64,000 nt of DNA from Chytridium lagenaria. Taxonomy: Eukaryota; Chytridiomycota; Chytridiomycetes; Chytridiales; Chytridiaceae. The notes beneath the pieces were generated by a model that was not told the origin of the DNA, searched no databases, and saw only the letters and a list, made by a program, of their open reading frames with translations. The stretch covers positions 1 to 64,000 of the forward strand of contig JAHLKC010000007.1 of the NCBI GenBank assembly GCA_025449115.1. The letters are read 5' to 3'. This document shows positions 45,111 to 58,000 of this stretch, piece after piece (position 1 is the first letter of the stretch; the number at the start of each line of letters is the position of its first letter). A program made the position numbers and the translations under genes.

Positions 45111-47669
45111 CTAAAACCTGCCATGGTCGACACGGCTAGCACAGCGGTCGATAGGGACGTCGGGAGCGGCAATGATCCATTGCTGGATCGTAACGTAGGT
45201 AGTGTAGAATAACGCCACAACACCAAACATGACGATGGCAATATCCTTTGCCTTGACCCATCGGCTCTTGGCGATGTGATAGTGGAACAGTGCCGGATAA
45301 ATAAAACTGATAAAAGATTACTTAATACTCAAGACCGAAAAAGAAGGTTATTACCTTAAAGGCACACATGCAAAACACCCAACGAGACTAACAAACTTAT
45401 CCAAGTTATTACTCCCCGCCCACGCCACCAACGCCAAAAAGCCACAAACCCAGCCCTAAACACATTCTTCTGCCACTTGACCAAAGGTGACAACTTTCCA
45501 TCCCTAACCCCAAAGAACGCCGTCTCGATGATTCGTATCGACGGGTATACCGTTAATGGAAAACTCAACATGATTGCGATGGCGTAAAATAACTGCAACC
45601 CCATTACGAGCGCGGACCCCTTTGGCAGGTTCAAGAAAATGACAGTCTCAACCTTTGGTCCAAAGGCGAGGTACCCCATTGCACCGATAACGACGAAAAT
45701 CGTTCCAATGACGACGATGCATAAAGTGAGGACCCAGCCAAACTTTTCGGGCTGCTTCATACTTTCAGCAATAGGAAGGATTAGACAAATGCCTTCAAAT
45801 GCAAACATGGCAGTTCCGACAAAGAGGGAGAAACTTTCAAGGTTAAACCATACGAGATTTTGGGCAACACCCTCGGTAGCGAGGATGGTGAGGTCGTAAT
45901 AGAAGATATAGGCAAGACCCATCAGGATAAATACATCGGCGATGAGAGAGGGAACAGAAAAGTGCTTGATGCGACGGACCCAGGCGAGAGGTACGTAGAT
46001 AAGAATTTGGAGGATCAGGAAGTAGTAGTCGGGGTAAATGAGCCGGCAATCGGATACGATCATGAGAAGATCACGAAGATTTTGGCCAACAAAGATAAAG
46101 TAGGCGCATGCAAAGCCAGCCTTAAAAAAAGCGCGAGTAAGAAATGACGGAAAGGATTGGTAGATAAAAGACATATATTACGGAATACTTAAAAAAAGAT
46201 ACTGACCTGAGAAACTGCAATGGACCAAAGCACCAACTGCCTCACCCCCGGACCATATAACTTCTCTCCGATATCCCCAAACGATCCCCCCAGTTTCCTG
46301 CTTGTCTCAACTAACAACAGCATGCAGTGTAGAGTCATAAACCCAATTACTAATAGCAAGATTATCGAGAACCCCATTCCTCCATTGGAGAAAGCTTTTG
46401 GCAAAAACAGCACACCTGTCCCCACAAACGCCTTCATCAACATAAAAAACGCCTTCTTTGTCGATGTCCCATGCACAGGCGTTGCAGGACCAGGCCTCAC
46501 TGTCGCTCTACTCCCTCCTAATAGCGATGTGCTCTCAGTAGCAGCAACAGCTCCACTCTCTCCAGCTTGCGAACTTCCCTCAAGATCACTATCATCCTTG
46601 TCGTCATCTTCATCAGGGACTACATCACCACCGTAGAATCCGTAGATGAGGAGGAAGTCGATAAAGTTGCGGGTAAAGATGTTGGCTTGACGGCCTTCGA
46701 GTTCGGCTCGGCTACTCACAAAGTGGCGACGGAACATGCCGGGTTGTTGAAGTTCGGATGCGGTGACAAGATCGGGGGAACGACGAGCGGTGGCGAGATC
46801 AGGCTCAGAATTACGACGGCGACGATACTGCTCAGGATGAAGACGTTTTTCCTTCCATTGGTAAATATCGCGGGTAGTAGCGCCTAGACAAGATAAGTAT
46901 CAGTATGTTATAAATCAGCTTAAGTTTAAACCGAAGAAGCGAAAGTAGAGCCCCAAGGAGTACTATATGAGGCCTCTTCAGCCAACATTTTAAAACTACC
47001 GATCTCACCTCCAAGAAGATTATGAGAAGCCGATCCCAAAGCTCCTGACGTTGACGCTAACCCTGCATCCGGTTCCTCCCCGTTCTCGCCCATCCCAGAA
47101 GCGCCAGGGAAATCGACAAGGTGTTCTGACACAATCCTAGCAGCCTCCACCTCCCCAATAGCATCGACTACTGGTGATGGCGAATTGGGTCGTCCAAAAA
47201 TCCCACCTCCGGGAGCATTCCCTAACGACCTTCCAGGGCTATACCCCTTTTTGAATGCCTGAGCAGATGCTTCGTCCGTCAATTGGATCTTGTAGGTGGA
47301 TGCACCACCTGCTGCAGACATACCCCCCGGGATGGCTCGAGGGAGCGATGTTCCGTAAGATGCGGCAACAGAAGGGTGATGGTGAGAACTCCGCCGAACC
47401 GGAAGGCCATTGGAGCTGTGCGTTGATCCGACAGAAGTACCGAGAGCGGTTTGTTGTTGTTGAAGAAGAGCGCCGTAACTTCCTCGTTTCCGGATGTGGT
47501 GGGTTGGTGTTGTTGGTCTTCCCGGACCAGATATGGATGAACGGTCGGAGGAGACGGAGGCGGAGAGGGTGGAGGCGGGACTGGCTGGGCGGATGGAGGG
47601 GATATTCGTTGATGCACCGTTGGCCCTTGCGGGAAGGTGGGCAGCGTTGGGATCCTTTGCGGCAGACAT
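45111..47669 (-). CDS. AVT3-type vacuolar amino-acid transporter (PF01490 family)
   Basis: This is a proton-coupled amino-acid transporter of the AAAP/SLC36 family; fungal AVT3/AVT4 export amino acids from the vacuole. The ATG at 47,669 opens a long Ser/Pro/Ala-rich cytosolic N-terminus (MSAAKDPNAAHLPARANGAS) of about 300 residues. The transport domain starts STKKAFFMLMKAFVGTGVLF followed by LPKAFSNGG. Further membrane blocks are GFSIILLLVIGFMTLHCMLL, GFACAYFIFVGQNLRDLL, IADVFILMGLAYIFYYDL, LFVGTAMFAFEGICLILPI, VLTLCIVVIGTIFVVIGAMG and LQLFYAIAIMLSFPLTVYPS. Another is FVSLVGCFACVPLSFIYPA. The end is DRCASRVDHGRF at the TAG at 45,111-45,113. Four introns were located. Long N-termini are usual in fungal AVT3. 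A slip lies near 45,410. Confidence 0.9.
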
Positions 47670-50600
47670 GTTTTGATGGAAGGGGATGTGATGCGAGCGT
47701 TTGGAGGTTGGATGGGCGATCGTGACTTAGGTTTGAGGGATCGTCGTGACTCAGTCCGACAGATGATCCGGTGATTGAAAGTGTTTAATGCGTGAGAGGA
47801 ATGCCGCTTGGCCGTTGTGACGAAGACGGACTCCTTTGGAGAAACTGTGACTGTTGGGTTAGTTGAACTGATTTCAGGCTTTACTTTTTCTGAAATTTAC
47901 TATACAGGTGCGACAATTCCTATGCAGAAGAATAACTTTTTCAGCTCATCCACTCCCCAAAAGACGGCAAACGATTATGGGTGGGGGTTGAGGCAAGCAA
48001 GTTGAGGTGGTCTGACAGAGATGAGGAGTGTGATGGCAATAGGTGTGGTAGTTGCTTTCCAGATGCCATGCCATGTACCTCTATCCCATTATCCATCCGA
48101 TCCCTTATTCGTACATCCATCCCATTCCTTCCATCCAGGAACATCTTCCAGATAGATTGAATACTAACCTTGTTGTGAATTTAGAAAACTTCAATGCTCG
48201 GTAGAGTACACTAATGAGGCTTTAACGTGTTTCAAACAACTACAACAGCAATGTAAGTGAATGAGGCCGGATTAGTTTTTTATTTGTCCTCTCGATCCTC
48301 TGTCTTTTCAATTGCAGCCTGCGTGCAGGCAAAAGTGGATGTCTTAAAAAACCGACTTGGACCTGTCAGAATACGAAAAATAAAAAAATCCACTCTTTTT
48401 GGGCGGGATTGTAACCCCCACTTTTCGTTGGTCGATCGGAGCATTGCCTGGGGAAACTGTACAGGCAGGATCATTGACGGAACCCAAAAAAAAAAACTCT
48501 GTACTCTACATAGAAAAACTACAATTTCATGCTGTGCAGTTCTCATGATATCGCGAGCTAAATAACAACTCATGGTGATCAAAGATTGTGCTAAGGTCGA
48601 ATTTTGGGCTTAAGTGTTGGGTTGACCTGGTCCCTCCATGCTATTAAGCGAACACATTGTTTCCAGAGGTGTTGGTGGTCGTATTGGGCGATTGTCCGCG
48701 ACAAAGCATTCCATGTGTAAACGACAGATTCATACCGGACGGTGTCATAAGATCACCATAAATTAGCAATTACCACTAGATATTAGATTAAACAACCGTA
48801 AATCGAGCTAAGATTATACTTCACAAAAGTGCAAGTATTCCGTTGACATCCTGTAATTACATCAATAGTTCTATTAACAACAGCAATGCTTTGTTATAGG
48901 AAATTTAACTCTGATATATCTATTGACACTCACCTTTAAGCATTCAACAATTTTCGTTCCAGTTGTATCCAACACGATCCTTTTGATTCGACCCGTCCAA
49001 CACAATCACGTCCAACTCATGATCATGGCCATCGAGAGCGGCACCCTTAAGAAGGGCGCGTTGGCAAAAGTTGGAAGACCTGGTTAGGGTTGGGTAACGA
49101 GCGTGAAAGGATAAGGCAACGCACAGTGGTGATGGGTACCAGGGGTGGTTGGATATTTTAAATTGTTGATTAATGTATATTCTGAGGTGGCATACTTAGT
49201 TCCCTTTGTTCCCTTCTCACTTGTTATGTTTGAAAGGCTCTGTATAAATGGGTGCCAAAAAGGAGAGCCTCTAGCCTTGAACATAGCCACCTCGATCCAG
49301 TTTATCGGGTGTTCTTGATGGTAGATTTCGATCCATTCTGTTTTTGAAAAGAATTCGATACAATGGCATTCACCGCTTTGTAGCAAGAATCTTGCTACGT
49401 AGTAAGTTTTTATTTCATTAATCAAATTAATGTTGTTAAGCCTGTTCATATTATTCGCTGAGAGAGATAGAGCGTATCAACAGTATAGCTAAAGATGTCA
49501 AGCTGAAGTCACCTCCAAAAACACGCTGAAGTCATCTGCAAAAATACGCAGTGGCAATGTTGTCACGAGCAGTCATTTACGCAATATTCTAGAACGTTAA
49601 AGGTTTTTATAATTGTAGCCCAAATTGACCTCTATGTATTGTTAGAAGCTGTTCAGGAGCTTGCAGAACAGTTCCCTGCGTACACTCTATCTGCCTCGTT
49701 AAAGAAATCCCAAAAAGTTTTTTTAAATATGCATAGCTGTAATAAATAAACTCTATTTTCAGACGTCTCCGACTTCACTTCCTTTGCGACGTTTTCAGCC
49801 AAGGCTTTACCAAATCGACACCACCCAACTTGTCAGAATAAAGTTTATTAGGTCCATTTTGCATTATTATTTTAGGTTTTGAGACAAACTTACATAAACT
49901 TTAGGTCAAGACAGGAGGTTGGCTAAACAGTGCAGTAACCACCTTTGAGAAGTGGGCTATTCCACATAAAGATATATGGAGATATGTTATTGACTTTTAA
50001 GATATCAAAGTTTGCCTCCATTGAAGGGGTTCTGGTGCTGATTTGAGATGATTTGGTTAGTATGTTTTTATACTTTGCTATAACATTGAATACCATTATT
50101 TTTTCAGACTTGAAGATGATGAAAATCAAGTTCTCTTCAGTGCAAGGGTCGGAAGTCTCCGTGATTTTATGAATTGGCACCACACGTATTTTTTGAATTA
50201 TAAATAACCACCTTTAATTATTTCTTACAATATATGATTTATATGCGTTAATAAGATGTAATTTCTCAACAAAGTATTTCCCTCTCTATCTCTAAAATCA
50301 AGTAGGTATACATTAACATAAAAAAGACTGAGTATATACGTAAAGTGTATATGTTTTAACACCCTAACAGCTGACCCTCAACACGAAAAACATTAATCCG
50401 ATGACAAACAAGACGGAGACCTGTTGTCACAAACGTATGGCCGTTATTGGACGGGCTCGAATAATCCGTCAATATATTATTATCGCACCCGTGTGCAGAG
50501 GCTCTATGATTGCTGCTCGTGTTTGCTCTTTGTGCGGTGACGTCGCTTAGTCATGACGACGTTGGCGTACGATCATTCAAATGTCAACAACACACATACT

Positions 50601-51522
50601 TTCATTACTTTGTTCACATTCATATATTTTTTTTGTTGGATTTCGTCAGATTATACACACCCCCACACTCTCACAAAAAAAAAACCTTGGTCGTCAAAGC
50701 AGACCTGCTCAAAAAAAACAAAAAAACAAACAATAATCCTCCAAAAAGGCAGACTAAATATCTCCAAATCTCCGATCCCACATGCAGAACGCGCACCAAA
50801 AAAAAAAAAAAAAGGCGCGAATCCGCAAGGGTTTGACGGAAGGGGAGGGTAACAAGTTTGAAAGAAGTGGCCGCTCTAAGGGGCGCAAAAAAAACAAACA
50901 GATGGGAAAAACGGAGTAGAACGTAATGTCCTTGGGGTCCAGGATGGTTATCAGTATTCTGAAGTTGTTCGCACCCAGGACACCACCCTTCGACATACAA
51001 GTAGAGTCATGGACACTACCATGCCAAAGAATTTAAAGATTTGGAGAAGAAGAAGAAAAAAATTAAGGAGTTTGGGCCAAAGAAGAAAAAGATAGAAATA
51101 AAAAAAAGACAGAGATAAAAGCTAACACCAAAACACACACTTTTCAAAAAAGTAATTACCCCATTTCCCAAAGGAACAGAGGAAACGCTTTTAAACCACT
51201 CCAAAACACTTAAGCGACGGGCAATACTAAAAAAGAAAACTACAGTCTGTAAGAATAATGTTCACTACGGGAAAGGGTGGGATAGAAGACTTTGGACCCA
51301 AACAAAGGAATCCGGGAACGAAAGAAGGACAAAACGTACAAAACATAATCACAGAATGGGGGTGAAAACGACCCTCCCGAAGAAAAAAAAAAAAGACTAT
51401 CGGATGGCTAGATGAAAGCTTTGCGACCTTTGAAAGCAAAGTAGACACTCTGGTCTAGAAAGGGGTGGGGGCGGGAACTGTTGCTGCAAGGCGAGCAAAA
51501 CAAAAGGAAGGGAAGTAATAAT
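47670..51522. other. Gene-poor region
   Basis: Nearly 3.9 kb without a supported gene. It holds many short ORFs without motifs, a 23-bp imperfect tandem duplication (49,501-49,546), A15 at about 50,800 and several A-rich runs in the right part. One minus-strand ORF at 49,084-49,449 (starting MNRLNNINLINEIKTYYVAR) and one at 49,923-50,183 have mixed, protein-like composition and could be relics of one gene. The part next to 51.5 kb is probably the 3' UTR of the zinc-finger gene. Confidence 0.5.
49501..49546 (+). repeat. Imperfect 23-bp tandem duplication
   Basis: Two adjacent 23-bp copies share GCTGAAGTCA at the start and CAAAAA near the end, with about four differences. The duplication is isolated and no function is suggested. 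Confidence 0.75.
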
Positions 51523-52659
51523 TTAAATAGAGTCGAGAGGACAGCATCCATTGACTCGGATGTGACGACGAAGAGCATCCTAGAAAAGTTGGTCAGACAT
51601 GACGTTCTATGTTGGGGTAAAATAGTAAGGAATATGAATGCACCTTTCGTGAGAAAGTCTTGGTCGGGCAGGCTGGGCAAACCATCAGGTTAGTCTTATC
51701 ATGGACAGTCCCGTGGCGAAGGAGATCTGTGTAGTGTACGGAAAGGAGCAAAAAAAATAAGTCGTTAGCAAATAGCGAATATACAAAAAGTCACGAAGAA
51801 GTCAAGAACGCACCTTGAGCGCGGCAAAAAGCAACTCCACAGTGCTCGCACTTGAAACTCCTCTCACGATCAGGGTTGTGGGTCTCCATATGAGCCTTGA
51901 GGTTAAACAGCCTTGTGAAGCTCCTGTTGCAGCCGGGTTGCTTGCAGGGGTATCGCTTGATTGGCTTGGATCCAGAGGCGCCACCGGGAGGCACGCTGCC
52001 CTCATATTCATAAGCGTGGCCTTGGCCGTCCGAGGAGGAGGCGCTAGTGTAGCCCGAGGATAGAGAGCAGAATGAGTCCGATCTGGACAAACTCAAAGGG
52101 GAGGAGGACGAGGGGGACGGGAGATGGCAGGGAGACTGAGGAGGAGTGTTGGCGTCGGTGTCTCGGATGTTGTTGTGTTGACTGTGGTGGGGTTGGTGGT
52201 CGTAGACGGAGGAGTGGGTATCTTCTCTGGATAGTTGCTGGGTGCCCAGAGATGAGCGAGGGCGGATGGCTTACGAACGCCTTTTAGCTCTTCCTCGTCT
52301 AAGGCCTCAACCTCATCTTCCAAATGCGACGGGACTTGGCGTAGGAGGGTCGAGGATACGGGTCTGCCGCCCTCCTAGCGCTGTGGTCTGCCTTGACTTG
52401 CTTGACGGGTTGCTTTCCATCACACTATTATAAAGAGGAGAGGAGAGAAGATGTATAGAGTTGGTAAAACTGATGTTTGGATGGATGGACAGTTGAACGG
52501 CAGATAAGATGGGTGGTGTCCGAGGGGATGGGCCAAGCAAATTCGCCGGTCCAGAAAGATGTTGTTGACAAAAGACAAGAAGCCCTTAAACTCACCAGCA
52601 ACTCTGATGCCTTCAAAAGAAGATCCATACCGCAAGTCAAAGCGGTCAGCCCTGTCCAT
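51523..52659 (-). CDS. C2H2 zinc-finger transcription factor
   Basis: This is a predicted DNA-binding regulator. The likely start is the ATG at 52,659 (MDRADRFDLRYGSSFEGIRV), followed by an intron with a GTGAGT donor to MESNPSSKSRQTTALGGR near 52,420. The N-terminus is Ser/Thr/Pro-rich with a frame slip near 52,320 (a frame with HLPSPSSSSPLSLSRSDSFC continues). The C-terminal fingers are YPCKQPGCNRSFTRLFNLKA followed by HMETH, then FKCEHCGVAFCRAQDLLRHG followed by TVHD, joined across an intron. A partial third finger is VCPACPTKTFSRKDALRRHI, split by an intron at about 51,582-51,650. The stop is at 51,523-51,525 after GCCPLDSI. The finger spacing resembles fungal Cys2His2 regulators, but the target genes are unknown. 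Confidence 0.78.
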
Positions 52660-54225
52660 GATGTAAAGAAGTTGTTGTGGTGTGAGAGTGGGGAGAGAGA
52701 GAGATGGAAGTGAGGATGGAAGTGGGGGGCGAGGGTGGTGTGGCGGGAGGATTTAGTTTTTTTTGAATATGTGGAAGAAAAAAAGTTTGAAAAGGAATTT
52801 TTCACAGGAGGCACAGAACAGGCGCACCCCACATCATCAAATATTTTGGGTGGTGGGTGGTGGTGCACTACAACTACTTACTCAAGGTCTCTACATGATG
52901 ATGATGCCGATGATGGTGCTAGCTTGAGAGGACATTCACTGGTGTTATGACTGCAAGGGATAATGGGTATCATAGGCATCGTAGTGTTCAGATGCTGCGC
53001 CACGGGGATGAAATGTTCTCCACACGACATGAACAACATGACAAAGTGTGAGGTTGGATTGATGGTTAAAGACAATAAGGAGAATGGGAGAGATTGAAAG
53101 TGACTGTTGATGTGGTGGTGGTGGTGGTGATGATGGTGATGGTTGTTGCAGTTGACTGTGTGGTGTTTCTTTAACGCGTTTACCTGTATAGGACTTGATT
53201 TTTTACTATTATTGTTTTGGTGTTTGATGTGTAGTGGTGGTGGTGGTGGTGGTGTGTGGCACATGCAAATTTTTTCAAAAAAAGAAAGAAAACCTCCGAT
53301 AATTAAATGTAATGAATAAATAAATAATAAATAAATAAATAATAATAATGTATTTGACAACTTCATCAAAATACGTCATTTATTATTTTGTTTTACATTG
53401 ATATTTTGAGCAGCTATAAAGTATAAACATAATAGACCTACCTGACTACCTACCTATATACATATTTACCTAATTAGTATGTAACAAGCAGAGGTAGAAA
53501 GTAATAAGAATATTTACTTACATATTTACATACAGATATACTTATGACTTGGGTAGATATTTAAGCATCCAGTTTCTGATATCAATCTACCTAGACACAT
53601 ACCTGAGATCATCCACTCTTGCTTGAGCGATTTGAGCGAAAGATGTTCCCCGTGAATACCACTTGGATATGATCTCGAAGACGCGATACTGGACGAGGAA
53701 GTTTTTTTCACGACCTCCTGAACGTCGTTCGCGTATACAATCAATTTCCACGAGTGCGTCGATTCTGATGACCACCAACTGATCGCAGTGCAATCACCAT
53801 AATATGTGGTATCATGAATGCTATCAACATTTCTTCCGCATCTGTGAGCTTGGGTAAATGTTTTGGCCATCGACCTCTCCAAATCCTCGAGCAAGGAAAA
53901 AATCCTGAGAGGATGTGTTGGCCGCTTCAACACATGAAAAACAAACATTCGCCGACTCATCATTCTTGATCCCTTCTTGCGCTAGAACCAATTTGTGAAA
54001 GATTCCGTCTGAATGGGTCAAACATCCCGTTCGGCTAATGCTTGAAGTTCTGACGTTTGTGGGAGGAAGCGCTCGCGGAACGGAAAAAAATTCATGTCCA
54101 GTTCGTGACAGCTGTGACTTGAACATAGCTCGTCCACACGTTGTGCATATGTCTGTTTTAAAAGTTACTTGTATTTCAAACAGAAACTATTACCTTTCTC
54201 ATATTGTTCAAGCTTTGTATAATCT
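52660..54225. other. Repeat-rich spacer
   Basis: About 1.5 kb containing GGT/GAT repeats (about 53,109-53,140), a GGT run (about 53,230-53,252) and AATA repeats (about 53,314-53,350). ORFs at 53,526-54,126 on the minus strand have no recognised motif. The missing N-terminal half of the next gene was sought here on the + strand and not found. Confidence 0.45.
53231..53252 (+). repeat. (GGT)n microsatellite
   Basis: A run of GGT triplets, part of a cluster of simple repeats upstream of the C2H2 gene. Confidence 0.85.
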
Positions 54226-54963
54226 TTGGGCACCGAGATTCAGCGGCGGACAACAGAAAAATGTCTCTTTTACCGCAACCTCGGCGTATCCGTTATCGAG
54301 TTTGGCACAAGAAGACGACATAGCAGGCAAATCCATGAAGCCGTCTACAACGTTGTTGCCGCGCATGGTTTCGATCCTTCAAATGTCCTCCTTGCTTCCC
54401 GCCACAATCGTTCTCTAAAGGGAACCTGCGCTCATGAGTGGTTCATGTTCCATGAAGCCCTTTCCCGACCATCGAACTCATCTGATCTCCATGCCCATAC
54501 CCTCAATTTTCTTACCCACGCCATGGAATCATGGCTTAGGGTGTTCCCCAGCCTCATTGCTTTAACCGACGTCTACGGCACCCCCCTATTCGCAAAAGCC
54601 TTCCTAGCTCTCCCTCCACCTCTTCGTCAACGCATTCATTTCCGCTGCGACTCTGGACCAGAGGAAGCCTATCTCTCTCTCCTCATCTCATTGCTAGGAA
54701 TTGAGAACGTTGAGTCTAAAACCATCATTTATTCAAACGCGTTGAACCGGGATCGTGTGAAATCTATCGCTGCTACTCTATCTGAGGAGCCGCATACTGA
54801 TGGGGCACGGATTTTTGGGATTGGGACGAATTTTACGAACGATGTGGACAGCAACGGCCCTTCTTTAGATATCGTCATCAAGTTGCATCGCGTCAGAGGT
54901 GTGCAAGCTTATAAAACTTCAGATGACCCAAGCAAAGCCATTGGTTCACCTCACCAACTTTGA
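54226..54963 (+). CDS. NPT1: Nicotinate phosphoribosyltransferase, N-terminal half not found
   Basis: NAPRT converts nicotinate and PRPP to nicotinate mononucleotide in NAD salvage. The frame contains NLGVSVIEFGTRRRHS (family EFGTRRR), FDPSNVLLASRHNRS, KGTCAHEWFMFHEALS (phosphate-binding region), ALTDVYGTPLFAKAFLALP and RQRIHFRCDSGPEEAY. IYSNALNRDRV and FGIGTNFTNDV (the GIGTNxxND motif) follow, then IVIKLHRVRG. Fungal NAPRTs are about 430 residues; here about 230 are visible, covering the second half. The N-terminal block with the DLYKLTM signature could not be found in the preceding 700 bp. The frame ends after DDPSKAIGSPHQL, slightly short of the usual C-terminus. It may be a truncated copy or have distant or damaged 5' exons. 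It ends 52 bp before VPS35. Confidence 0.8.
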   Translation: MGTEIQRRTTEKCLFYRNLGVSVIEFGTRRRHSRQIHEAVYNVVAAHGFDPSNVLLASRHNRSLKGTCAHEWFMFHEALSRPSNSSDLHAHTLNFLTHAMESWLRVFPSLIALTDVYGTPLFAKAFLALPPPLRQRIHFRCDSGPEEAYLSLLISLLGIENVESKTIIYSNALNRDRVKSIAATLSEEPHTDGARIFGIGTNFTNDVDSNGPSLDIVIKLHRVRGVQAYKTSDDPSKAIGSPHQL

Positions 54964-55014
54964 TAATAAACATACCTATCTAGTTAACAAATTTTATTTG
55001 ATCCCAGTTGCAAC

Positions 55015-58000
55015 ATGAATGCGTCCTTGAAGATGCCGAATCTCCCTCCTCCGGGCACGCCAAACGTGATCCCAGCGACAGGAACTTCGACTCCGAGTGC
55101 TGAAGATCAAGGCAAAGTTTTGGAGGAAGCTTTGAACATTGTTAAAGTCCAGGCGTTTCATATGAAGAGATGTTTGGTGAGGGTACTTCTTGCCTTGGGG
55201 CTCGGCTCTTTAAGCTACTTGGTGTCGCTGTGGGGAGCGTTGCTATGAAGGAAGTATGGTATAAAGAGGCTAGGAAACTCATGCAGGATCGTGGGTGATA
55301 AGGCTTTTGGAGTTGATCGGATGAGGGGATTGTGAGGGTACCTTCAATTGGGAAAGTGACACTTGCATGGGAACTTTGTACGCGGCTATTCGATGTAGCT
55401 GGATGCTATTTAACGATCTCCAACTTCCACCAAGTTTTCTGACCTTCAATCCCTGCCTTTTCTATTCTCAGGACAACGCCAAACTCATGGACGCCCTCAA
55501 ACACTGTTCGACAATGTTAGCCGAACTCCGTACCTCCTCCCTCACCCCAAAAAACTATTATGAACTCTGTAAGGGCTACCCCCTTCTTCAACTTATGCAT
55601 TAACCTTGAACGAAAAAGATATGGCCATATTTGATGAACTCCGTCATCTCACCACATACCTCTACGAAGCCCACACTACCAAACGACATCACCTCTCAGA
55701 TCTCTACGAGCTCGTCCAATATGCCGGAAACATTGTACCGAGGCTTTATTTGATGATTACGGTGGGGTCTGTGTATATGAGGGTCGGGAGGGAGCAGGTG
55801 CTTGAGGCGAGGAATCGCGCTGCTGCGGTGACGGAGGGTGGGGAAACGAGTGAGGTTGTAGCGACGAAGGAAAATGAGGAGGAGGAGGTACCGCCTATTA
55901 AGGAATTGATGAAGGATATGTTGGAGATGGCTAGAGGCGTTCAACATCCGACACGTGGATTATTCCTTCGTTACTACCTCAGCGGAATGACGAGAGATTA
56001 CCTTCCTGATAGTGTTGAAGATGGGTGAGTTTCGGGGCTTTTTTCTTCGCTCCACGTTTCTGATTTTATTGATATTTGCCCTAGGCCCCATGGTACCATC
56101 AGCGACTCGATTCAATTTATCCTCCAAAACTTTATTGAAATGAACAAGTTATGGGTGAGGCTGCAATTTCAAGGACATAGCCGGGAGAGAGAGAAGAGGG
56201 AGAAGGAGAGAAAGGAGCTGAGGTTACTTGTTGGAAGCAATCTTGTAAGGTTGAGTCAATTAGATGGATTAGATTTGGAGATATTCCGTGGTGTAAGTTG
56301 AAACTCTTTTGTCCCTTTTTAACTTTTCCCAGTACGTTCTACCCAAAATTCTTGAAGAAATTGTGAGTTGTAAGGACATTATCGCTCAAGAGTACCTTAT
56401 GGAGGTTATCATTTCAGGTACAGACACACCACGTCTTCTTTTTTGTTGTTAACGAAAATTAGGTGTTTCAAGATGATTTCCATCTTCGAACTTTGGACGC
56501 GTTTCTGCAAGCTACAGCTCGTCTACACCGGAACGTGAATGTCAAACAAACCGTCATCAGTCTGATTGACCGTTTCGCTGCTTACGCTGCACGAGCACGT
56601 GATGACGCTGACGCAAAGGCTAAAGCAGCAGGTGGGTTTGGTTCTGTTTTTTTTTTTTTTTTTTTTTTTGTTACAACCCATTTTAACCCTATTCTTTTAG
56701 CGGTACCCGGTGAACCTATCAAACCCACATCCGGTATTCCTGAGGACGTCCCGCTGTTTGAAGTCTTTTGGGGACAAATCACAGAGTTGATTCAGGTAGA
56801 AACAAGAAACACATGGGAGAAAAAAACTAATGACGTGTAAAAGGCGAGACCCGAGTTTAGTGTACAAGATGTGATGGCGTTGTTGGTGTCTCTTATGAAT
56901 TTATCGGTAAACTGTTATCCGAGCGATTGGACCAAGCCGACCAAATTCTTGGATTTGCTAAAGAGAAGATGTTGGAAGCTTTATCCAAAAAGCGTGAGTC
57001 CCATGCCCTTTCTTTTTCGTTTCTTTTAACTTTTTTTTTATTTTAGACCGGAGTTACAGAACCAAACCACATCTTCCCTTCTTCAACTCCTCTTATCCCC
57101 TATCCAAGCCTACAAAAAACCCCCTCATCCTCCTCTCCTTCCCCTCCTCCTCCACTCAATCCCACCCCTCCCCCTCATGGTCCGCCTCTTACACGACCCC
57201 GCTCAAACCCGCCCCACAGAGTCTCTGCGGCAACTACACCGACCTTTTGTTCCTTCAACCCTATATGACGCGTCGTCAGGTTGCGCACGCGTTCGCCAAA
57301 GGTGCTGTGAGGAGTGGCGCGAAGATTGGGAGCGTGGATGGAGTGGATGCGGTGTTTGGGGAGGTTTGTGGGGTCATGGTGAGGGATCAGAGGGATGGAG
57401 GGATCTTTGGGGGGAGAGTGGAGGAACGGGAGGATGGGGAGAGAGGGAGAGAGGGAGTGTGGATTGGGAGGATGTGTGTGAGGAACAGAATCTTGTGGCG
57501 AGATTGGTGCATCTTGTGAAGGCGGATGAGCCCGAGGAGGAATTTATGGTGAGATTTCCCTATTTTTTTATTTTTTTTTATGAAATGCGGGACTTTTATG
57601 TGTTTTTGGATGGAAGGACTGCATTTTTGCACGCGGTTTCGTTCCATCTTTTTTTGTCTTTTGTAGTTGGTAAATTAACTGGTGTTTGTTGGGTTTTTTT
57701 TTAAAAGTTGTTGGCTGCTACGCGGAAACATTTTGGAGAAGGAGGTGACATTCGTATCCGTTTCACTCTCCCCCCTCTCGTGATGTCTAGCATCCTCCTC
57801 GCCCATAAATATCACGCAACATCCATGGTAAAAAAAAAAGAAAGAAAAAAGAAGCACCTTTCATCCCATTAACGCTTCCTCCTTTTTTTTTTTCTTTTTT
57901 TTCCATAGTCCGACGCGGCCCTCACGGTCCTCTACAAATTCATCCACCAGACCGTTCTCTCGTTATCGCGAGCGCAGGAACGGTACACGGAGGATGATTT

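Noticed and set aside
46220..46636. A 138-codon ORF on the + strand
   Set aside because: It is antisense to the first transport helices of the AVT3-type transporter.
53526..54126. Minus-strand ORFs as the missing NAPRT half or a separate gene
   Set aside because: They are on the wrong strand for NAPRT, carry no NAPRT signature and match no family I recognise.
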